This document shows, in pieces, positions 27,601-42,600 of a DNA stretch of 64,000 nucleotides. How positions within the stretch are numbered: position 1 is the first letter of the stretch; every line of letters begins with the position of its first letter. The DNA comes from Progne subis subis (lineage: Eukaryota > Chordata > Aves > Passeriformes > Hirundinidae). The notes below the pieces were generated by a model that was given only the letters and a program-made list of their open reading frames with translations, was not told where the DNA came from and did not search any database. The stretch is from assembly GCA_022316685.1 (NCBI GenBank), contig JAKJHU010000075.1, positions 1,736,001-1,800,000 on the forward strand. The letters are read 5' to 3'. The position numbers were made by a program, and so were the translations under genes.

Positions 27601-30600
27601 ACACACTCTCAGACTTGAGAGTTTGGGGCAAAAAGTGTGACAGTGATACAGATCCAGTTTGGTGAAACACATATAAAGGGAAAAACATGGTTGACACAAG
27701 GATAAACCTTTAAGCATATGAACTCTCAATCCTACTTCATTATAGGTAATACAAAGAGACATAAAACAAAATTATAAACAAATACCACAAATCACAAAGG
27801 CTTTTTCTTAATACAGTGCCATTGCTACATAGAAGCCATCAACATAGCAACAACAGAAAGTTATATTCAGTGAAAACACTGAGCTAAATGAAACTTAGTT
27901 AACTACATTACTTAAGACAAAAATATGAAGTGCATATGAAGTCTTGTGCTCGTAGTATAGATAATGACTATTTACCTTTTTTGAACTGCTTGCTATCGGT
28001 AATTATCAAACAGAAAAATCAGTTTAGGCCATCCTACTTCCTTATTTAAACTTGGTAAACCTAATGCAACCCCAAGCAAGAAACCAGAGCTAGGTTACTA
28101 CTATATTTAGTAGTTCAGTAGCATATTTTTTACCTGCATAAGGTCCTGCCTTTCTTTTTCACCTGTGCATATAGCTTTCTTTATGGTTCGAAGTTCACTC
28201 ATTATAGCTTGTGCCTCATCCAGTCTGTAATTTGTATGAGCGTTTGACATCTTACGATCAATCCTGTTGAAAATATTAAGACAAATTCAGGAATTTTCAC
28301 ATCATTAGAAAGCACATAGACTTTTTAAGACCTCTTGTTTATTCATGTACCACTTCATTTCCAGGAATAAAAATGATACTCTACTTGGAATTAACACAGC
28401 ACTCGATGCCGAGTCCACTCTAAAGACAAAGCAAAGCAATTATCCACCCAGGTTCTGCAGAACCAACAAATTTCCTGGGTTTAATATTCTAATGCAGAGC
28501 TTACTTATGAGTAAGTAAAATGAACCTAAAACTAGCCTAGATGGTTATAACTCAAAAGGCAAAGATGAGCAGTCTAGCTGTCATATTTTTCATGCAGCAT
28601 CACACATCGCAGTATCTCTTCTAGGGCTTCTACTTGATCCTACTTTAGAACTTCCTAACAAAAGCATTCCATTTTCTCAGGAAGAAATTTTTAACGCCTG
28701 AAACTTTATTGCAAATGCTTTCCTGCCATTACAGGCCTCTTTGAATACCTTTTCCATAAGATATCTGTAAGACGTTATCATTCTGCACTGAAAAACATGA
28801 TATGGGAACATCCCAGAAGATTTTACATCTTCAAGCAAGAAGCAAGAGCACAAGTCGTGACATAAGACTGAAGTAATACTAATGTTTCCATCTTGACATA
28901 TTAAAATCTCTCAAGTGGAACACCCACAGGCTGAGTTTTCAACCTCTTTTCCAGTATTTCACAATAGTAATAGACAACATATCAGGATGCAGAAGACTAG
29001 TCCAGTGTATCACCTTGATGATTTCCTTTGATTTATAGATGAAGAGTAAGACAAGGGACTATAGTGAACTTATCAGAAGAACTATTTGGTCTTGGATTTA
29101 CAACAAATGGCTACGGGGTTTTAACAGGCTCTTTACAGCAATTATGGAAAATCATTAAAGTTCCTGTTAAAATTTGGAAAACTCAATTTTCCCGTTAATC
29201 TAGCATAAAAATGCATACAGAGAAAAGGTGGTAAGTGTAAAGGTCATTGGGCCAATGCTAAGAACAAACAGCTCCAGGAAAGGGTATGTCAGATTAACAG
29301 AATTAAAGATAAAGACACACATCGTTCATCACAAAGGACATCTGTCTATAAAAAGATATAGTAGGAGAGGGTATGCTACAAATGCAGAAGAATACCCCAA
29401 CTCTATTTAAAATATTGAAATTAACAAGTTTCAAAATAGATATTATATGAAACTAAGAGTGTCAAGAACAGTCTCTCAGCATTTTCTGCCAGTTAAAATA
29501 CAAGCAGTGCAATTCTACTTACATCTCATTATTTGCTTTAAAAATAAAACATTAAAATGAAAAATCAGAAGGGGTAAATGAAAATCCTGTGGTTTTATTG
29601 TATAGTTCACAATATTTAGGGGAAAACCAGGTTGATTTCTACAGTTTTAACTTGTTTGGGTTTGTTCTGACAGTTACATTTTTTAGAGACAACACAAAGT
29701 AAGTCTCAATCTTGAGATTTACATTAGAAAACATACAGGTTTTTATGAATACTGGTTCAAGAACAAGAAAGGACATAAATGTCATGTGTATTAAAGCCGG
29801 GCGTTTGTTTTTGTTTTCAAATGTTTCCTTAAGTCTTCACTAATTTTCAGTTAAAATCCTAAGCAGATAAAACCATGGTAAAACAAGTAATCCAATTCAG
29901 TCACATGAAAAAGAATACATTTTTATCTGAAGGTAACTGCAATAGTAAGAACTATGTTCAAATATTAGACATGAAAATGCCTTCTACACAACTGCTCATT
30001 ATACTGTTTGCCAGGACTAAGGTGGCATTTCAGGAAAAGGAAATTATTTAATTTCAACCAGATTTCTGTCCAGTTATCCACATATTCATGTTCCTGGACG
30101 CCACTTTGGAGCCCAGCTTATGAATTGATATTTGTTTAAGGAAAAGAATCAGAGAAGTTCCTGCTGCCAAAAATATTTAGGCTTAAATCAGTATTGCTGT
30201 CAACCCAAACTGACTAAAGCAGCTTACAAAATTACCTGTTATTTATTGTCTGTTTATTATTTTCCTTTTTTTCATAAAGATATTATTTCTGAAAGCCACA
30301 GAGTTAACAGAGTCTTCCATTTTATTAATGGAAAATAGCATGATACAAATATAGATCAGACCTTTGTATGAATAGCAAGAATATTCAACTAATATGCAAG
30401 ACCGTAAGGATATGAAGATGTTTTCAGGATACACGGACTATTAATATGCCTGTCATCATTTCAGTCCTAAAGGGCAGATTCCATGTTTCCCCATTTTCTT
30501 CCACTAGCTTAAATTAGTCTGTAGCTACAAATTGTTTAGCCAGTCCTAACTCCCTGTCACTCCCAACTTCTCAGAGCATTCACTCTGCTCTCCTGGCCAA

Positions 30601-33600
30601 CTGGCCAAGTTTTCATTTCCTTTGTTGCTAAACGCCTTCTTCCTCCAAAATTCCTGCTGGGGAGCAGCAGGGTCACTGAAAACACAGGGGAGAAGGAACT
30701 GCTCCTCCTTCTCAGTCCCTGCTGTCACACCAGAGGAAGGAATTTGTTCCAGAAAAGGCTCATATTTAACCCTGTAAGTTTGGACTGTGGCGGGATCAGA
30801 AGCACTTTGGGGCAAAGGTTCTGGCAGAGGCCGAGGTGCGTCATCCTGCAGGGTGGGCAACTTTGCAGGCTTTGAACAGTGAGCTCTACCAAGTCGCCAC
30901 TGGGCAAACACAAACCCATGTCCAAAGGTTTATCACATACAACATTGCCAAATTTAGAGGAAACTGTAGAAAGTACAGTCCCAATAAAAAGCTGCAGCTC
31001 TATGAACACTGGAATTCTGACAGTAGTGAAATTGTAGAGGTATCGAAATCCCCCTCAATCTTGTCTCTGCTCATAAAAGCCCACTTCTATAGTCATTTTG
31101 TGGTTTTGTTTTCTTTTAATTCTCCACAAAGATGGTTAAGCCATTTTACTAAAATTATAAGGAACAGAAAACAAAACACAGTCCAAGGCAGACACTGTAC
31201 ATGGAAAATGTCAATGTAAGAGATTTGCATTTAACAAAGGTATTTTAATCAGAGAGCAACATAAAATGATGGAAATACTGAGCAACGCAATTGCCCTCTC
31301 CATAAAAGCTGTCTCTTCTCTGAGAGCTACACCAAGCAAAGGCTGCACAGAGACCCACAAGGCAGCAAGTTCCAATATCTGCACATGATGCCATTCTGGT
31401 AAGACTTTCAAAGCAAACATACAGCTAGATGTAAAGCCCAAAGTTTAACGGCTCCTAATGTTGTTCGTGGCTTACACTTGAAATAAAGTGATGTACATGC
31501 TTTTAAAAAACCTGAACAGGATGCATGCCATTTGCAGTTTGGCAGTTACTTGAAGGTTTGACTTCGCACAAGAAGGAAGAAGAATGACGCTGACCAAAAA
31601 CTCAGACAACGTAACAGAAGTGGGAAATGTCTGGAATGTAATAAACTTTAAAGGGGAAGGGGAAGCAGGGTAGGGGAGAAGAGAGCAAAAACCCAAGCAT
31701 TTTTGTTTTAAAGAAGGAGCAATGAATTTCTTTTTAGACAATATACTTACTTGGAGTATATGGAAAAATTAAACTACTTTAGCCTTGGTACTTGACTTGA
31801 GTGACCCTTTCTCTCCCAACAAATACAGGAGGTAGGGGAGAGATTGCACAGGCCCAGCCTAGAGCACACTTAGGCTTTCAGGCTAATTTGCCTACTGACT
31901 ACACAAGTAAGCGAGATAAGCACCTCTCTTCAGTTGTTAGTCTAAGTACTCTCCAAATTGGCTCACTTCCTCCTTGAAGCAAAATACTCAAAAAAAAAGC
32001 AAATGTATCTCACCAGAAGGACAAATTAAAAAAAAAAAAAAAAAAGAAGACTTAAAAGCACGAAACAAAAACAAAACCACAAATCTTTTACAAGTGAAGA
32101 AGTCACTGCAGAGAGCAGAGCTCAGCTCCATCAGCACAGCATCCCAGTGCACCAGCAGGACAGAGGGTGACCATAGCAGCAGCAGCAGGGAGAAGCACTC
32201 AGTTGCCATGCCTGAACTTTTAAACTACATGATTGGAGTGACCACTGACTGATCAGATATGCTTTAAAATAATTCCTCTCTTGAATGTCTCTCCTATAAC
32301 CCCATCCTGGAGCATGGGCAACTTGACTTGGGCTATGATCCAAGACTAACATTTGTATTCTTAATCATTTGCAGACTTTACTTTTCAAAAGGTTGCACTA
32401 CTTTGCTGGACTATCTTAAACGAATTATACTAATTAAAACAATCTTGAGTTTCAAATGGCCTTCAAATACTTTCATTATCCTAGTCAAGTGGTTAGTCAT
32501 TTTATAAAATAATTGAACCTATACCCTTAAAATAACCCAATAACCAGGAGATTGAAAACAAATTAAAGCAGAAAAAGCATAGCAATTCTTACTCAAAATA
32601 TGATTAAGAATCGTAAGACAAAATTGCTTTTGTTCTGTTACTGTTTACATATCTAGGCCACCATACCAAGATGTTGACTATATTTAAAATATTACTTAGC
32701 ATATTGAAACTGCAAGGACTTGTAGTGCTTTATTTCACTAATTTTCTAGTGAATAGTTAGTATCATAAACTACCAATTCCCCCAACTACCTCTAAATGCT
32801 GTTAATATCATACACTACCAATTCCCCCAAATCCCTCTAAAGGCTTCAATAAAAATGCATTTATGCCTGAAAATTATTACATTGTATCTGCCAATTAAGA
32901 CTTTTGGTATTTTGGTTGACAAATTTTCATCTATGAAGCTTTCTAAATGCACTATAAAACAAAAGACCCTTGTTTTAAGAAAACAGAAAGCTTTGTTATC
33001 AAAAAAAAAAAAAAAAACCCAACAAACGCACCAAAAATATTAAGTGCATGGGTTACTCCTTTTTTGAAAGTTAAATCTGAGAATCTTCCTTTAATTTGTT
33101 TTGTTATTGTAGTATCAATCAAAAGTGGAAATAAGTACCCTAACTACTCCGGGATCCCTGGAATTTCATCAGAATTTCTGAAGTGAAAGCCCATGCTTTG
33201 TAGCACCGATGCAATAAATCCAAAGCTCCAAAGTATTTCTGCAGCTGCCGCATTTATGTTGCAAAATGCATTAGACATGCAACAGTTCCAACATTTTCAG
33301 GAAGCTCCTGCATTAGGCAGTTTGTTCACATGCAGGCCAGAAAAAAGGCAAAAGGTCTTTCTAAATGCACAGCCACATATCCAAGGTGGATCCAAGTGCT
33401 GTTCAAGCTCTTGGTCTAGGCGCTGGCCTTGCTGAAGAAATGTGGAAGCCACAACAACCTGTGTTTACCTGCCATCTTTTTCATGGCCTGGCAACCTGTC
33501 TCCCTATCCCACTGAGCATCTCGTGTATGAGCTACGTGTGTAGTGACTAAGCAACACACCGATGAAGTCACGCAGTTCCCTTCCCATCAGATGGCCTGCA

Positions 33601-36600
33601 GGAAGAGCGGCAGGGAGAGGGTCACCACAACATCTCACAACCTTTGACACCACTGAGCACGCAGGAAACAGAGCAGGGCTGCCTAACAGCCCTCAGAGCA
33701 GCGGCAAATTGCCCTGAGCTTCCTTTCCTTACTGGGAGGAGACAAGGACTCACATTTACATGCAGACATTTTGCACACGTGCAACACAATCCAAGGTCTC
33801 AGAGACCACTAGATTTACAGTACAAGCACAAATCGGCCATACAGTGCAGAAGAGACGTCCTGGCCAACAGCTAACAGGGAGAAGCAGTGTCGTGGTGAAC
33901 AGAATTCCCCCTAAGAAAACTTCTGTGCCCAGCCAGAAAGCCTTGGTACTGCCAAGGGGAAACTACAGCATGATGCTTTGGGCTGTGCTCCAGGCAGCAG
34001 GTGTCCCCAGAAAGTATTTGGGAAATATTTCAAAAAATCTAATTCCAGTTTGGCAATCTCTTGAGTAAGAGGTAAAGAACATGGCCTATAAAGCTGTTCT
34101 TGCACCTGTACCTATGAAATCACAACTCCAACCAATTCTAACTCTTCTTTCATCCTTTAACATTGTTCTCACCCTGCATCACTATCACAGCAGAAAGTGT
34201 GAAGCAAACATTTAACATATTTGACAATACTTTTCTATGAAATTCGTTAAAAGGCAAATAAAAGAAAAATCCCATACCCAAACAAATATCCACAAACCCT
34301 TAACTTACTCTTGCAGAGTTTCCACTCCTTTTTCTTTATATTGCAACTCCTGCTTCATCTGTGCCAATTCTCGTTTCAGCCTAGAAAGCTGAATAATACA
34401 AAATAATTAAAAGTAAAAATAAGTAACAGTAACTTCTACAATAAAAATAATTGATTTTTAAATAGAAACCTTAAGCTATTTTAAAGAACTGGAGGTGATA
34501 ATTTCTCTTGTTTTGCTTTAAAATTTTTCATTAAAATAACAGCAGACTTTCTTAAATATCATAAGGCCCAATCAAACAGCAGTCAAAATATTCAGCTTTC
34601 AAAGTATCAATTTCCTCAGCTATTCTATCAGGTTTCTTTCTCTGAGAGCTTATGCTAACAGCTAGCAAGTTTCAATCCATATAAATTTTCTTCTCTCATG
34701 GTAGCAAGACACCCCTAAACTGTCTTTAATTCTTTAGTCAACTTTAAAAAATATGTAATATTCAATATTGTTAATTTTTCAATCCAGGAAAACTAAATTA
34801 CTGGCAGCAGAATTAGTCTCTCTCCCAGAAATGGCAGCCTGGCTTTCAACAGTTATTTTCATATTATCCTGCCCTCCCAACCCTCTTGTCACTAATCTTG
34901 ATGCAACCAATGAGCACAAATGAAAACTGACATAGCAAAGATGTTTCCAAAAACCTGTTTTTGTGGTTTTACAGAAACAGTTACCTGAGGAGATTGTGTA
35001 GACCATGGAAGAGCCAAGAATGATCTGCAAAGAAAGAGCTTTTTGCCCTCCAAAGCTGACAGATAACTGAAGGCAAAAGGAGGAGGAGAATGCAAGGGAC
35101 AGCATACAAATGAGGGGAATAAGGGTGCTTCAATATGTGAGGCTAAGTCTGAACCGTGAGCCCAAAGAGGGGCAGGGATAGAAGGAAAAAGCTCTCTCTT
35201 CTTAAGCTACCAAACTCAGTATATTTTCTAGAATTTACCCTGAGCACTTTTGATTTTCACATGTACATCAATAAATGACAAAATCATTACAAAACAGATT
35301 TTAAAAAAAGAGAGAGCAAAATAATTTTTTCTTCAACTCTACTCCAAGAGGAAGTGGCTTTGCACCAATACCAGGATGCAAACAAGGACTGTAAGAATCC
35401 CACCATCCTGCACAGCTCTCTCCCTTTCATCAAAATTCACAACACCAGCCCCCAAACACTCCTGGTACCCTCTCCAGCTCCTTTAACCCTCACCAAAAGT
35501 AAAATGAGAAAATGCATCACTAATATGATGTATACAAAAATTTTATAGCACCCATTTCATTCTATTTCCTGAAACAACTCAATGCCTATGGACACAGTCA
35601 CTTCAACATACTATCCTACGCATGTAGTAATTTTGTTTTAAGGAGGAAGAAAGGAAAATAGTAATTAAGTGAAAACCTTATTTATTTTCTTCAAGTATTA
35701 CCTAAATAGGGCTTGTTTTCTTGTTTAGAATACGCTGACATTTAGAGTATGTAAAACAAACAAACACTAGTCAGCATGTAATAAATATATACAGATAGAA
35801 TAAATGCCTTTGAAGGGTGGTGAACGGCATTTATTTTCAGAGGCACTCATGTGAAAAGTGGTCTCTATAAAAAAATTGGAACACTATCCTGCAAGGATAA
35901 GTATTTTTTTTTAAATACTTTTTCATCAAAACCATGACTCTAGTTTTTTTAAAAATATATAAATAAGGAATATTTTTATAACAGAACTGCTTGTCATTGT
36001 CAGAATACTTGAACTTCCCTCTCCTCATAAAAGAGCTCTGGCCAATAAGCTGAAAAGCTCTATTTGGCCAATAGGTCTATTGAATTGTGAAGAGATTTCC
36101 AAATAAGTGGCTAAACCTACAGTCCAGCAGAACCTCACCGAAAATGGGTAAATGGTATGAAGACAGTGGGATTGAACTGAAAGAATCTGGCTGCAGAGTA
36201 TTTACTACTTGTGGCAGTTCATAGAGAGAAAGCAATTTCTGAAAGCCTGGCTGAGCTTGTCTCTGACATCTGTGACAAAAATGTTTGCACTTGTAACATG
36301 GGAAAAGCATTACTTCTCAAGTCACCAAAATGCAGTTAATATAGAGCAATAGGTTAGGATTAAAAAGCACTTCTTAATATTGTATTTCTATAAATTCATG
36401 CAATGTTCAGTGTAAATGCTAAAGTAAAAGAAAAACAGACCCCCCCCCTCCCTTCCTCCCTATGCCTAATTCGTATTTTTACAAAATGAAAAAGATTACT
36501 CACTCTGTCACGACGGCTGGCTATTTCTGCTTTAATCTGATATGGGTCATACTTGGTATTAGCTGAAAATCCAGAGAATGCTAAACAGATGGAAAACAGT

Positions 36601-39600
36601 ATTTTACTTTTTTTCCCCCTTCTTTAATACAATTGTTAAGATGTAGCAATATTTAATAAACCATTGCATTAATTTTTTTTCTTACAAGTCACTAGGCTCT
36701 AAAATTATCCTCTGTGCTGAAGATTTCCATTTGGCCTGCCTGAAACTTTTTTTTTTGTCCTGAACAGCAAAAATTGCATACAGCAGCACTTTGTATTTCC
36801 TAAAAGCAACTAGGATGATGCACACAGTTTGTGTAATATTAACAATTACTAGTTACTTCCTAGGTACATTGAATTAACAGTATGATAGGGACTAAAGTAA
36901 AAAAAAAAATATATCGTCTGAACAAAATTCTATCAGCTAGGGAGAGAAGTGGCCTTCTAAAGCAACAGTGCAAGGAACTGAAATACAAATCAACCCTGGC
37001 AGTGTATCTACAGTCAGGCCACAATTACAAGCTGAAGCTTACACAGATGAAGTAAAGGTCCTAGAGGATAGACTGGGCAAGAGGAACCATGATTTATGGA
37101 GTAAGCCATTCAAGGCTCACTGAAAAATGTCTGGTATGTGAATGGATGGGGTTGTGCTGTCAGACCTTCCATCCTTTTGCAGAGCTGAAGGCTGCTGCAC
37201 TGAAACCCATATCCGTGTCTGGGTCTGCACTGGACTTTTCGACTCTCGAAAGAATACTGCAATGCCAAGGTCATGTTGAGCGTGCAGCAACTCGCCAAAA
37301 TGAGTAGTCATGCTACTACTAATTCTCTAAATCCAGGATTTTCTATGGATTTTTTTTTTTTTTTTTTAAACAGTGCTGATCACAACTGAGTCACAAAACT
37401 GCTGCATGGGCACCTCCCTGCCAACCCACAACCGCTGAGCTCACATCACCTCCCACTCATAAGCACACGCCACTGAGTCAATGGCAGCACCCACAAGCAA
37501 AGTGGAGGAAAACACTTTGTGAAATTTTAGTTCTTTCAATGCAATAACTTGAAACAAGTGGTGGTGGAGGCAAAGATATTTGCTATATAAGCATCCAGCT
37601 TTGGTCACGTAATTGCGCTTGAATTACAAGTATTTCTACTTGTATTCTACTATATATTCTATTTATATATACAAGTATATTCTACTTGTATTTCCCTAGT
37701 ATTTCTGTACAATAAAAGGATAAGCAAGCATCCCACAGTGGAATGGGGGAGTCAAATTAAGAAAAATAAGTGGAGAAGAAGCTTTTGGGAATCTTGAGTT
37801 GACAGCATGAGTAATATCCCAAAAGGATATTTCTAAAATTATTTTACAAATCATCTGAGTAATCAGCCCATCCCATTTTCTCAAAACCGATGCATATGAC
37901 TTTAAACCAATATAAAATATATTAACACATCCATAGAACATTAAAATACTTTTCCACCTCAAAATAAGCAAATGGTTTTATGAAATTGCTCTTACAGATT
38001 CTCATTATCAACTCCAGATATACCTACAAAACCCCCAGCTACAAGAAGATTGAGAAACATATATAAATTGACACAGCATTTTCTTTCATTACAGATAACC
38101 CCCAATTTTGTCATTTTCAGTCATATTTTGTTCCTGTTTCAAATAACTTGTTTTTTTAAGAGGTTCAAAAATATGAAAAGTTATATTTTTCTAGTGTACT
38201 TTAATCTTCAGCAGAAAATATCTCACAGAGCTATTGCAAATTTAAGAAAAACAGAAAGGCCAAAGTCCTAGAAAGGTTTTGTAATAAATGTCAATTTAGA
38301 CTTTATAATCTTAAAAAATATTGATGACACTACCTTTTACTCTATTCCAAGTCCTTAAATAGTTATTAAACACACTTTAAACAATAGTTTCTTTTTTAAA
38401 ACTTCTTTCTTAATAGGAAATACCTTGTTACTTCTTCAGAAACTTGAACATGAGAGGGGGAAATATGACTAGTCACAACTGTTCAGTTATGTCACGAACT
38501 GAATCACAGAATATCTAGATACAAACTAAACAAAATGATGAGAATCCCAGTTCAATAGTAACAGAGTACTTGGTCCAATACATCTGGGACACCTCAGCTC
38601 TAGAAAATATATTTTATTCAGGATTTTGGCACATGTATGAATTACCTTGGATTAATAAATACTACTGAATGAATACCACTTCCATCCAGACACCTGTTGT
38701 AAACCCCCTTCCACAGTCAGATTTCTTGAACATTTTCAAAAAAGGCTAAAGCAGAGCTTCCCATTCTTATTAAATCCTTGGCATTTAACAGCAAACCTGC
38801 AGTTAAAACAATGACTGTACAGCCATTGAAAAACTCCAATAAAAAAACCAAAACAGTAAAACTCCACTACATTTCTATGTGGCTGTTGGGTGTATCCATG
38901 TCTTTGAACAAAGAGTCAACTCTGGTTGACTTTTTGACAAAGACACCTTTTTTTACTGCACTAACCAACAGCCATGACCGTGGTGCAACATCTTCAGAAT
39001 TCAGAAAAAGTGTGCCATCTACTCCAACCTACCAGAGACATCCAAAGAATGAAAAGGGCAGGAAATCAAAGCTCTGCAACACCATCAGTATCAGAGGCTG
39101 GCACTCAAGAATGAGATGAACTAACGAAATACTGTTTCCTAGTTCATGGTCAGAGGTACTCTTGAACACAACAGCTTGTCCCTAACTCTTTATAAAATTG
39201 CTAAACAGACTATGGATCCACAGAAGGTTCCCCCAAGGTGATGGCTCCCTCCCATGTTAAAAGGAAAATAATCTTTGAGTTTAGGAGCACAGGTAGGCAG
39301 CTGATCCAGTAACATTCAGCCCTCTGTTGCCTTCCAGGAAGCATCGTTACAGCTGGCTCCAAGATGGGTAGAAACACCAGATGGGATATATGCCTGTTTA
39401 ATGTTACATCCCTTTTTAATGTTAACATTTATCCCTATTAAATGTTAAATCTCTGTTGTAATAAATGTAACAGTAATTAGAAGACACTGAATTCCAGAGT
39501 CAAAGGATAGCACCTCACAGCTGTAGTCAGGACCTTCATTCAGAGAAGAATCAGGTGATGGAAATACTTCACACTATTTCTTACACCACATCTTGTGAGG

Positions 39601-42600
39601 GCAGGTGGGTAAAATCAAGGAAAGACAGAAACTCACAACTGGCATAGGAACGGCTGTCATCCTCACACATTTTGTGCAATTGTTGATATTCTTCTTGGGC
39701 TAGTTCAAAACGCTGCTGCTTTATTTGATAAATCTCCTTCTTGGCATTGAGTGCCTCCTGGGCAACTATTAAATATTCCTTTAGCATGCGTTCTTGCTCC
39801 CTTCTCCATTGTTCCCTTGGGTCCTCAATTTGTGTGAGCTCTAAGGAGAAAAAAACAAAAGCATTAGAATAAGACAATATCACACTTTGTGCTACCAAGT
39901 CCAAGTTATTTTTGTTAATGTCCACTCTCAACCAGCACACCAGACACTACAGTGCCCAAAATCACTCCAGCTAGCAAGAGAAGAAGGCAGGATGCAGAGT
40001 GAAAGAACAGGAAAGGTCTTTTCAAATATAAAAGGCATTTAAATGTCATTCTTTTCTTTACAAACCAGTGCAAACCGAAAGTAAACAGTAATTTGGCTCT
40101 AACCTTCCCTCCTAGCCAACTTGAAAGTTCCAAGAGCTACCTAAAAACCCAGAACCACAAGAAAAAGTGAAAGATACCTCAATGATTAACCCATAAGTCT
40201 GTAAATAGCTGGAACTATCTTATGATACTGCATACAGCTTCACAAGTATAACATCTTAAAAGGACAGCGACTACCCCTACACAGTTAAGAAGAATAAGGT
40301 AATTCACCAGAGAAGTCAGCACCTTAATCTTGAATCCATAAAGCTTTTAAATCACTTCTCTTTTGTCATAAGAAAGAGCAGTCTGATGTTTTTCCTTGCC
40401 AGGGTTTGGAATCATTTTTATTTAAACACAAACCAAAAACAAGTTTCCACAAACAAAAAACAAAACAAAACAAAACACGCCCCCCCCCCCCCAAAAAAAA
40501 ACCCCAAAAAACCAACCAACCAACACAAAACAAAACAACAACAACAACAAACTCCCACTTTCTCATATCTGTTGATTTTCAAGGATATTACTGCAAAAGA
40601 ATCTCTTCGCAGTTGCAAAGGCATTTGATGATGACACACAAAATCCTAAAAAATTATTGGTTCATCTGGGGGATTTCTGTGAGTCAACAAATATGTTTTA
40701 CATGAGGATGTCTATGTAAAGCCTTGTGTTTAAATGTAATGTTAATTTCTGATGACTGAAGCTCTACCAGTAAGAAGCTGCTGCAGACACCATGTCAGTG
40801 TTCAAAGAAGTGGCAAAACCTGCACCACAATCAGGAGCAAAGACCTAGCAATATTTTCAAACTTGGTTTCTTACAAGAGATGAAAGCCAGTTGTGTTTTA
40901 CATTAATCCTGAGTACATAATTCAGTATATTGGTGCCAGTGACAAAATACAAAACTGTACAAGACTGAGCCCAACAGATTAAGAATTCTAATGGTGTCAA
41001 GGTCATGCTAGCAGCTCTACCATTTGAGAGCCATCTGAAAAGTATATAAACAAAATGAGAAAGCTCTTCAAAGAGCAGTGCTTCCAACAGATTTGCAGAT
41101 TAGGTTCCTAAATAACCTTTTTTCTTAACAGGTGTACCTTTCTCTCCCTGCAGCTCCTCACACTGAAACAGTATAAAGGTAGTGCTTACAGTTCTGCAGT
41201 TTCTCCCCACTTCCCAGGGACCCCTTTGATTCCCTTCTGGCTTCAATGTCCTGAAACCACCTCCTCAGCTAAGGCCAGGATGTGCTTCGGCTTGTTGAAT
41301 TGCCACAAATCCTTCTCTACACGGAGGGCAAGCAGAAAAAAACAGAGCTCTGACTGCTGCCCACCCTTCACTGGGGGCATTTCAATTTCCTGCTACCTCA
41401 TCTGTCCTTAAGTACCTCTGAAATCTGTGCAAACTTTAAGACTCCTAAAACTGCTAAACCACCAAGGAAACAATGAGAAATTAGTAAATATTTATAGAAC
41501 AGATAGGCTTACTAGGATTCAGTTTTTGTCTTTGAATGGTAAATTATTAGCCATAATCTAATTAAACAGCCCAGGCTAAGGTGTTACATCCTATCACACA
41601 TTAAGCTTCTGAGATCCTATACTTAGGGCACTGCATCTCTCACAGAATTACTTCAGAAGCCTTCTGAAAAGCTAGCAGCACTCATCTGAGGTAGAAAAAC
41701 TTCTTTAGTGCATGGGAAGCTCTGCTTTTTCCTGGTTTATGAAACTTTGCCCTGGATTTCTAAACAATTTTGCCACATAACAAGACTAAAACTACATTGT
41801 ATGATAAAATTAACTTCCTTCATTTCTTTGCAACCAATTAAAAAAAAAAAAAAAAAACATCACTATAGTAACTCAAGAACAGTCCCAGACAAATGCAGAG
41901 AATATATTATTCCCTCACTGGGGAATGCCCAACTGCTTACAGGAGACTTCAAAGGCTCCCAAGACTCTGAGGAGGAGGGAAAGGAATTCTGTGGCTGGCA
42001 ACTGCCAAGGTTTTTAAGCAATGGTTGGATAACAGCCAAAAGCAGCTTAGTAAGGGTGTCAACAAAGTACTGAATTTACAGAACAAGATGGAGATCAGGG
42101 TTGGAAGCACCATTGAGATTTACAGAAGATTCTTCTGTTCCTGTTTTTTTTTTTCCAGTTTAAATGGAAAACTATTGCTGAGAAATCTTTTTCTTCCTTC
42201 CTGGGTAAACAAACAGAGCAAGAGACTTAGAAAAAAATCAGATGTATTGCTGTTTTCTTTTAAAAGGTGCAAGGGCAAAAAGCTTGAGAGAGTGCACAAA
42301 GCATGAGAGGTTCCTGGTAAGCGTAAGTGTAGAAAGACTCTCTTTGAATTATCCCTTGCATTTTCTTACACTATTTCTTGACACCGAGGCAGTTCTAAAC
42401 TGTTTTGTCAATTAACACAGAACTCCAGTGCTGCATAAAGCATTTAACCCAGTCAGCCACAAAAGGCAATCCAAATGTTTTCTCCTGAAGCTGCCATTCC
42501 AAGTGGTTCAGACATACTCATTTTAGAAAAATGTTTCTTCAGCTCCTACACCATCTCTGCCACTTGTTTGACACCACCTTATGATGCACATGATTGTCTA

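Larger units (their letters stand above)
22526..28133 (-). other. WWC3: Intron (5.6 kb)
   Basis: Contains the 32-bp palindrome (22577-22608) next to the acceptor of the 150-nt exon, and a 147-base A/C-rich tract (27030-27176). A 133-codon minus-strand open frame at 23509-23910 has no recognisable domain. Confidence 0.82.
28264..34308 (-). other. WWC3: Intron (6.0 kb)
   Basis: Contains poly-A runs (32028-32045 and 33001-33017), a 45-bp tandem duplication (32761-32844) and a locally GC-richer segment with a 121-codon minus-strand open frame (30546-30911) that I could not assign. The flanking exons join in phase (GA|G) without any extra exon. Confidence 0.8.
36581..39636 (-). other. WWC3: Intron (3.1 kb)
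   Basis: Contains a T run (37350-37367) and a stretch of partly repeated, partly inverted TACTTGTATT / ACAAGTATAT units (37626-37703). No supported gene; the 113-codon frame at 38778-39119 is unassigned. Confidence 0.82.

Noticed and set aside
40366..40639. Gly/Phe/Val-rich minus-strand open frames
   Set aside because: Artefact of the A/C-rich tract with the C13 run.
41880..42120. Stretch vaguely like an old LINE 3' region (AGCAATGGTTGGATAACAG, GGGTTGGAAG)
   Set aside because: I could not match any diagnostic CR1 block, and similarity to the clear CR1 copy at 53640-54535 is too weak to call.
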